From contig JALQUU010000004.1 in the NCBI GenBank assembly GCA_023260655.1, forward strand, positions 1 through 64,000: a stretch of DNA of 64,000 nucleotides, given 5' to 3'. Source of the DNA: Paracoccaceae bacterium (GTDB lineage: Bacteria; Pseudomonadota; Alphaproteobacteria; Rhodobacterales; Rhodobacteraceae). Position 1 is the stretch's first letter, and the number at the start of each line of letters is the position of its first letter. Of the stretch, positions 62,937 through 64,000 are shown one piece after another. A program made the translations under genes and the position numbers. The notes beneath the pieces were generated by a model. That model had not been told where the DNA came from. It was given only the letters and a program-made list of their open reading frames with translations, and did not search any database.

Positions 62937-64000
62937 ATGACAGTCTGGGCGCCGACAGATAACGGCCACGCCGACATCACGAGCCACGACAGTTACCTTG
63001 AGGGGGTGCCTCATAACACGTTTGCCCGCCTGAGACGTGACGATCCTCTGCACTGGACTGAATACTCCCAAGGCAAGGCATTTTGGTCGGTGACGCGCCA
63101 TGCCGACATTTTAGCCATGAACGCCAAACCTGCGATTTTTTCCTCCGCCCAGGGCATCCGGATGGAGGATCAGACCTACGAGGAATATCTTGCGCGTCGG
63201 ACCTTTCAGGAAACCGACGCCCCCGAACATATGATGACCCGCATGAAGGTCGCGAAAGCCTTTTCTGGCCCAGTGATTGCCGGCTTCGAGGAGGCAATCA
63301 GGCAGCTTTGCGCTGAAATTCTCGACGAAGCGCTCTCGGTCTCTGAGTTCGATGCAACGAAGACAATCGCGCGCCAACTGCCGATGCGAATGCTTGGGCG
63401 CATCCTTGGGCTTCCGGATGAGGATCTGCCTTGGCTGGTCGAAAAGGGCGACGCGTTGATAGCGAATACCGATCCCGACTTCACCACCCATGTCCTCGAC
63501 AAGATGACAACACATGAATTCCGGATGATGCCTTTCAACTCTCCAGCCGGTGCCGAACTATACGTTTACGCGAAAGACTTGATGGCTCGGAAGGCTGCCG
63601 CCGGTGAGAACGACGGTGTATTGAATATGATTTTGCAGCCCGGGAAAGATGGCAGCACAATCACGGATGAAGAGTTCCGAAATTTCTTCTGCCTTCTGGT
63701 CGCGGCCGGGAACGATACGACGCGATATTCCATCGCGGCTGGCATTCAGGCGATGTGCCATCAACCGGAACTCTTGGACCAGATGCGTTCCGATACTGCG
63801 ATTTGGGAAACGGCGGGCGATGAAATCATCCGCTGGGCAACCCCTGCGATCTACTTCCGCAGAACCGCAACGGAAGATGTCGAAATGCACGGCAAGACAA
63901 TTCGCGCCAGAGACAAGGTAATCTATTGGTTCGCTTCGGGAAATCGTGACGAGGCCGCTTTTGAAACACCATTCAAAGTAGACCTCTCCAGAAAGCCGAA
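62937..64000 (+). CDS. Cytochrome P450 (3' end outside window)
   Basis: Starts at ATG 62937 with AAAGAGG 6 nt upstream and stays open to the right edge (354 full codons). P450 hallmarks are the I-helix LLVAAGNDTTRYSIA (about 255-270), ExxR in DEIIRWATP and the RRTATEDVEMHGKTI strand region. The haem-cysteine part is beyond the window. The style of the C-terminal half recalls the bacterial steroid/alkyl-chain groups such as CYP125-like enzymes; that is a guess. It is divergent from the amidotransferase gene. Confidence 0.85.
   Translation, partial: MTVWAPTDNGHADITSHDSYLEGVPHNTFARLRRDDPLHWTEYSQGKAFWSVTRHADILAMNAKPAIFSSAQGIRMEDQTYEEYLARRTFQETDAPEHMMTRMKVAKAFSGPVIAGFEEAIRQLCAEILDEALSVSEFDATKTIARQLPMRMLGRILGLPDEDLPWLVEKGDALIANTDPDFTTHVLDKMTTHEFRMMPFNSPAGAELYVYAKDLMARKAAAGENDGVLNMILQPGKDGSTITDEEFRNFFCLLVAAGNDTTRYSIAAGIQAMCHQPELLDQMRSDTAIWETAGDEIIRWATPAIYFRRTATEDVEMHGKTIRARDKVIYWFASGNRDEAAFETPFKVDLSRKP

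Overview
The window is a high-GC stretch of an alphaproteobacterial chromosome, almost certainly Rhodobacterales (Rhodobacter/Roseobacter group). Four things point there. The taurine genes have the Rhodobacterales layout (tauABC, tpa, MocR-type tauR, xsc, soeABC). LysRS is class I. metK carries a SAM/SAH riboswitch, a class known mainly from this order. The gene neighbourhoods phoH-ybeY-corC-lnt-metK-trmB and irr/fabA-fabB-fabI are typical. I saw no rRNA, tRNA, CRISPR array or transposase.

Layout. 1-342: a fragment of a valyl-tRNA synthetase-like gene with an unrelated hydrophobic N-terminus, running off the left edge. 503-2188: (2S)-methylsuccinyl-CoA dehydrogenase (ethylmalonyl-CoA pathway). 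2254-4389: a cyclase-family gene and a BKACE-family gene enclosed by two inverted copies of a 62-bp palindromic repeat. 4519-24386: a sulfonate-catabolism island. It holds glycerate kinase, the taurine ABC transporter, taurine:pyruvate aminotransferase, a cytochrome P450, an ABM-domain protein, TauR, sulfoacetaldehyde acetyltransferase, acetate kinase, phosphotransacetylase, a citrate synthase, a TauE/SafE-type exporter and the cytoplasmic sulfite dehydrogenase SoeABC. Together these take up taurine, deaminate it to sulfoacetaldehyde, release sulfite and acetyl phosphate, oxidise or export the sulfite, and turn acetyl phosphate into ATP or acetyl-CoA. Direct repeats of a CTGGCC-type half-site, 22-23 nt apart, lie before tpa, tauR and xsc and are probable TauR operators.

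24501-40264 and beyond are mostly housekeeping: lysS, a TerB-like protein, an orphan TRAP binding protein, an MFS transporter, an aminopeptidase-like gene broken by two in-frame TGA codons, aldo/keto reductase, cmk, aroA, trmB, metK with its riboswitch, lnt, corC, ybeY and phoH. 41507-42435 encodes an OmpA-family protein and a small related lipoprotein gene with two premature stops, one exactly at the lipobox cysteine. miaB, a possible glycosyltransferase, lldD, a MaoC hydratase, a ZIP transporter, argC, the fabI/fabB/fabA set and irr follow.

51965-64000 is more catabolic: an FKBP isomerase, a coupled trio (haloacid dehalogenase, alpha/beta hydrolase, threonine dehydratase-like), a small membrane protein, the protocatechuate-branch operon pobA-pcaD-pcaC-pcaH-pcaG, then a PLP decarboxylase, an HpaI-type aldolase, a GntR regulator, a class I amidotransferase and a second P450 cut by the right edge.

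The most interesting points are the TauR-type operator repeats, pta lying antisense inside an otherwise co-directional sulfonate gene string, the cadherin-like insertion predicted in TauC, the inverted palindromic repeats around the cyclase/BKACE pair, and the stop-interrupted genes.
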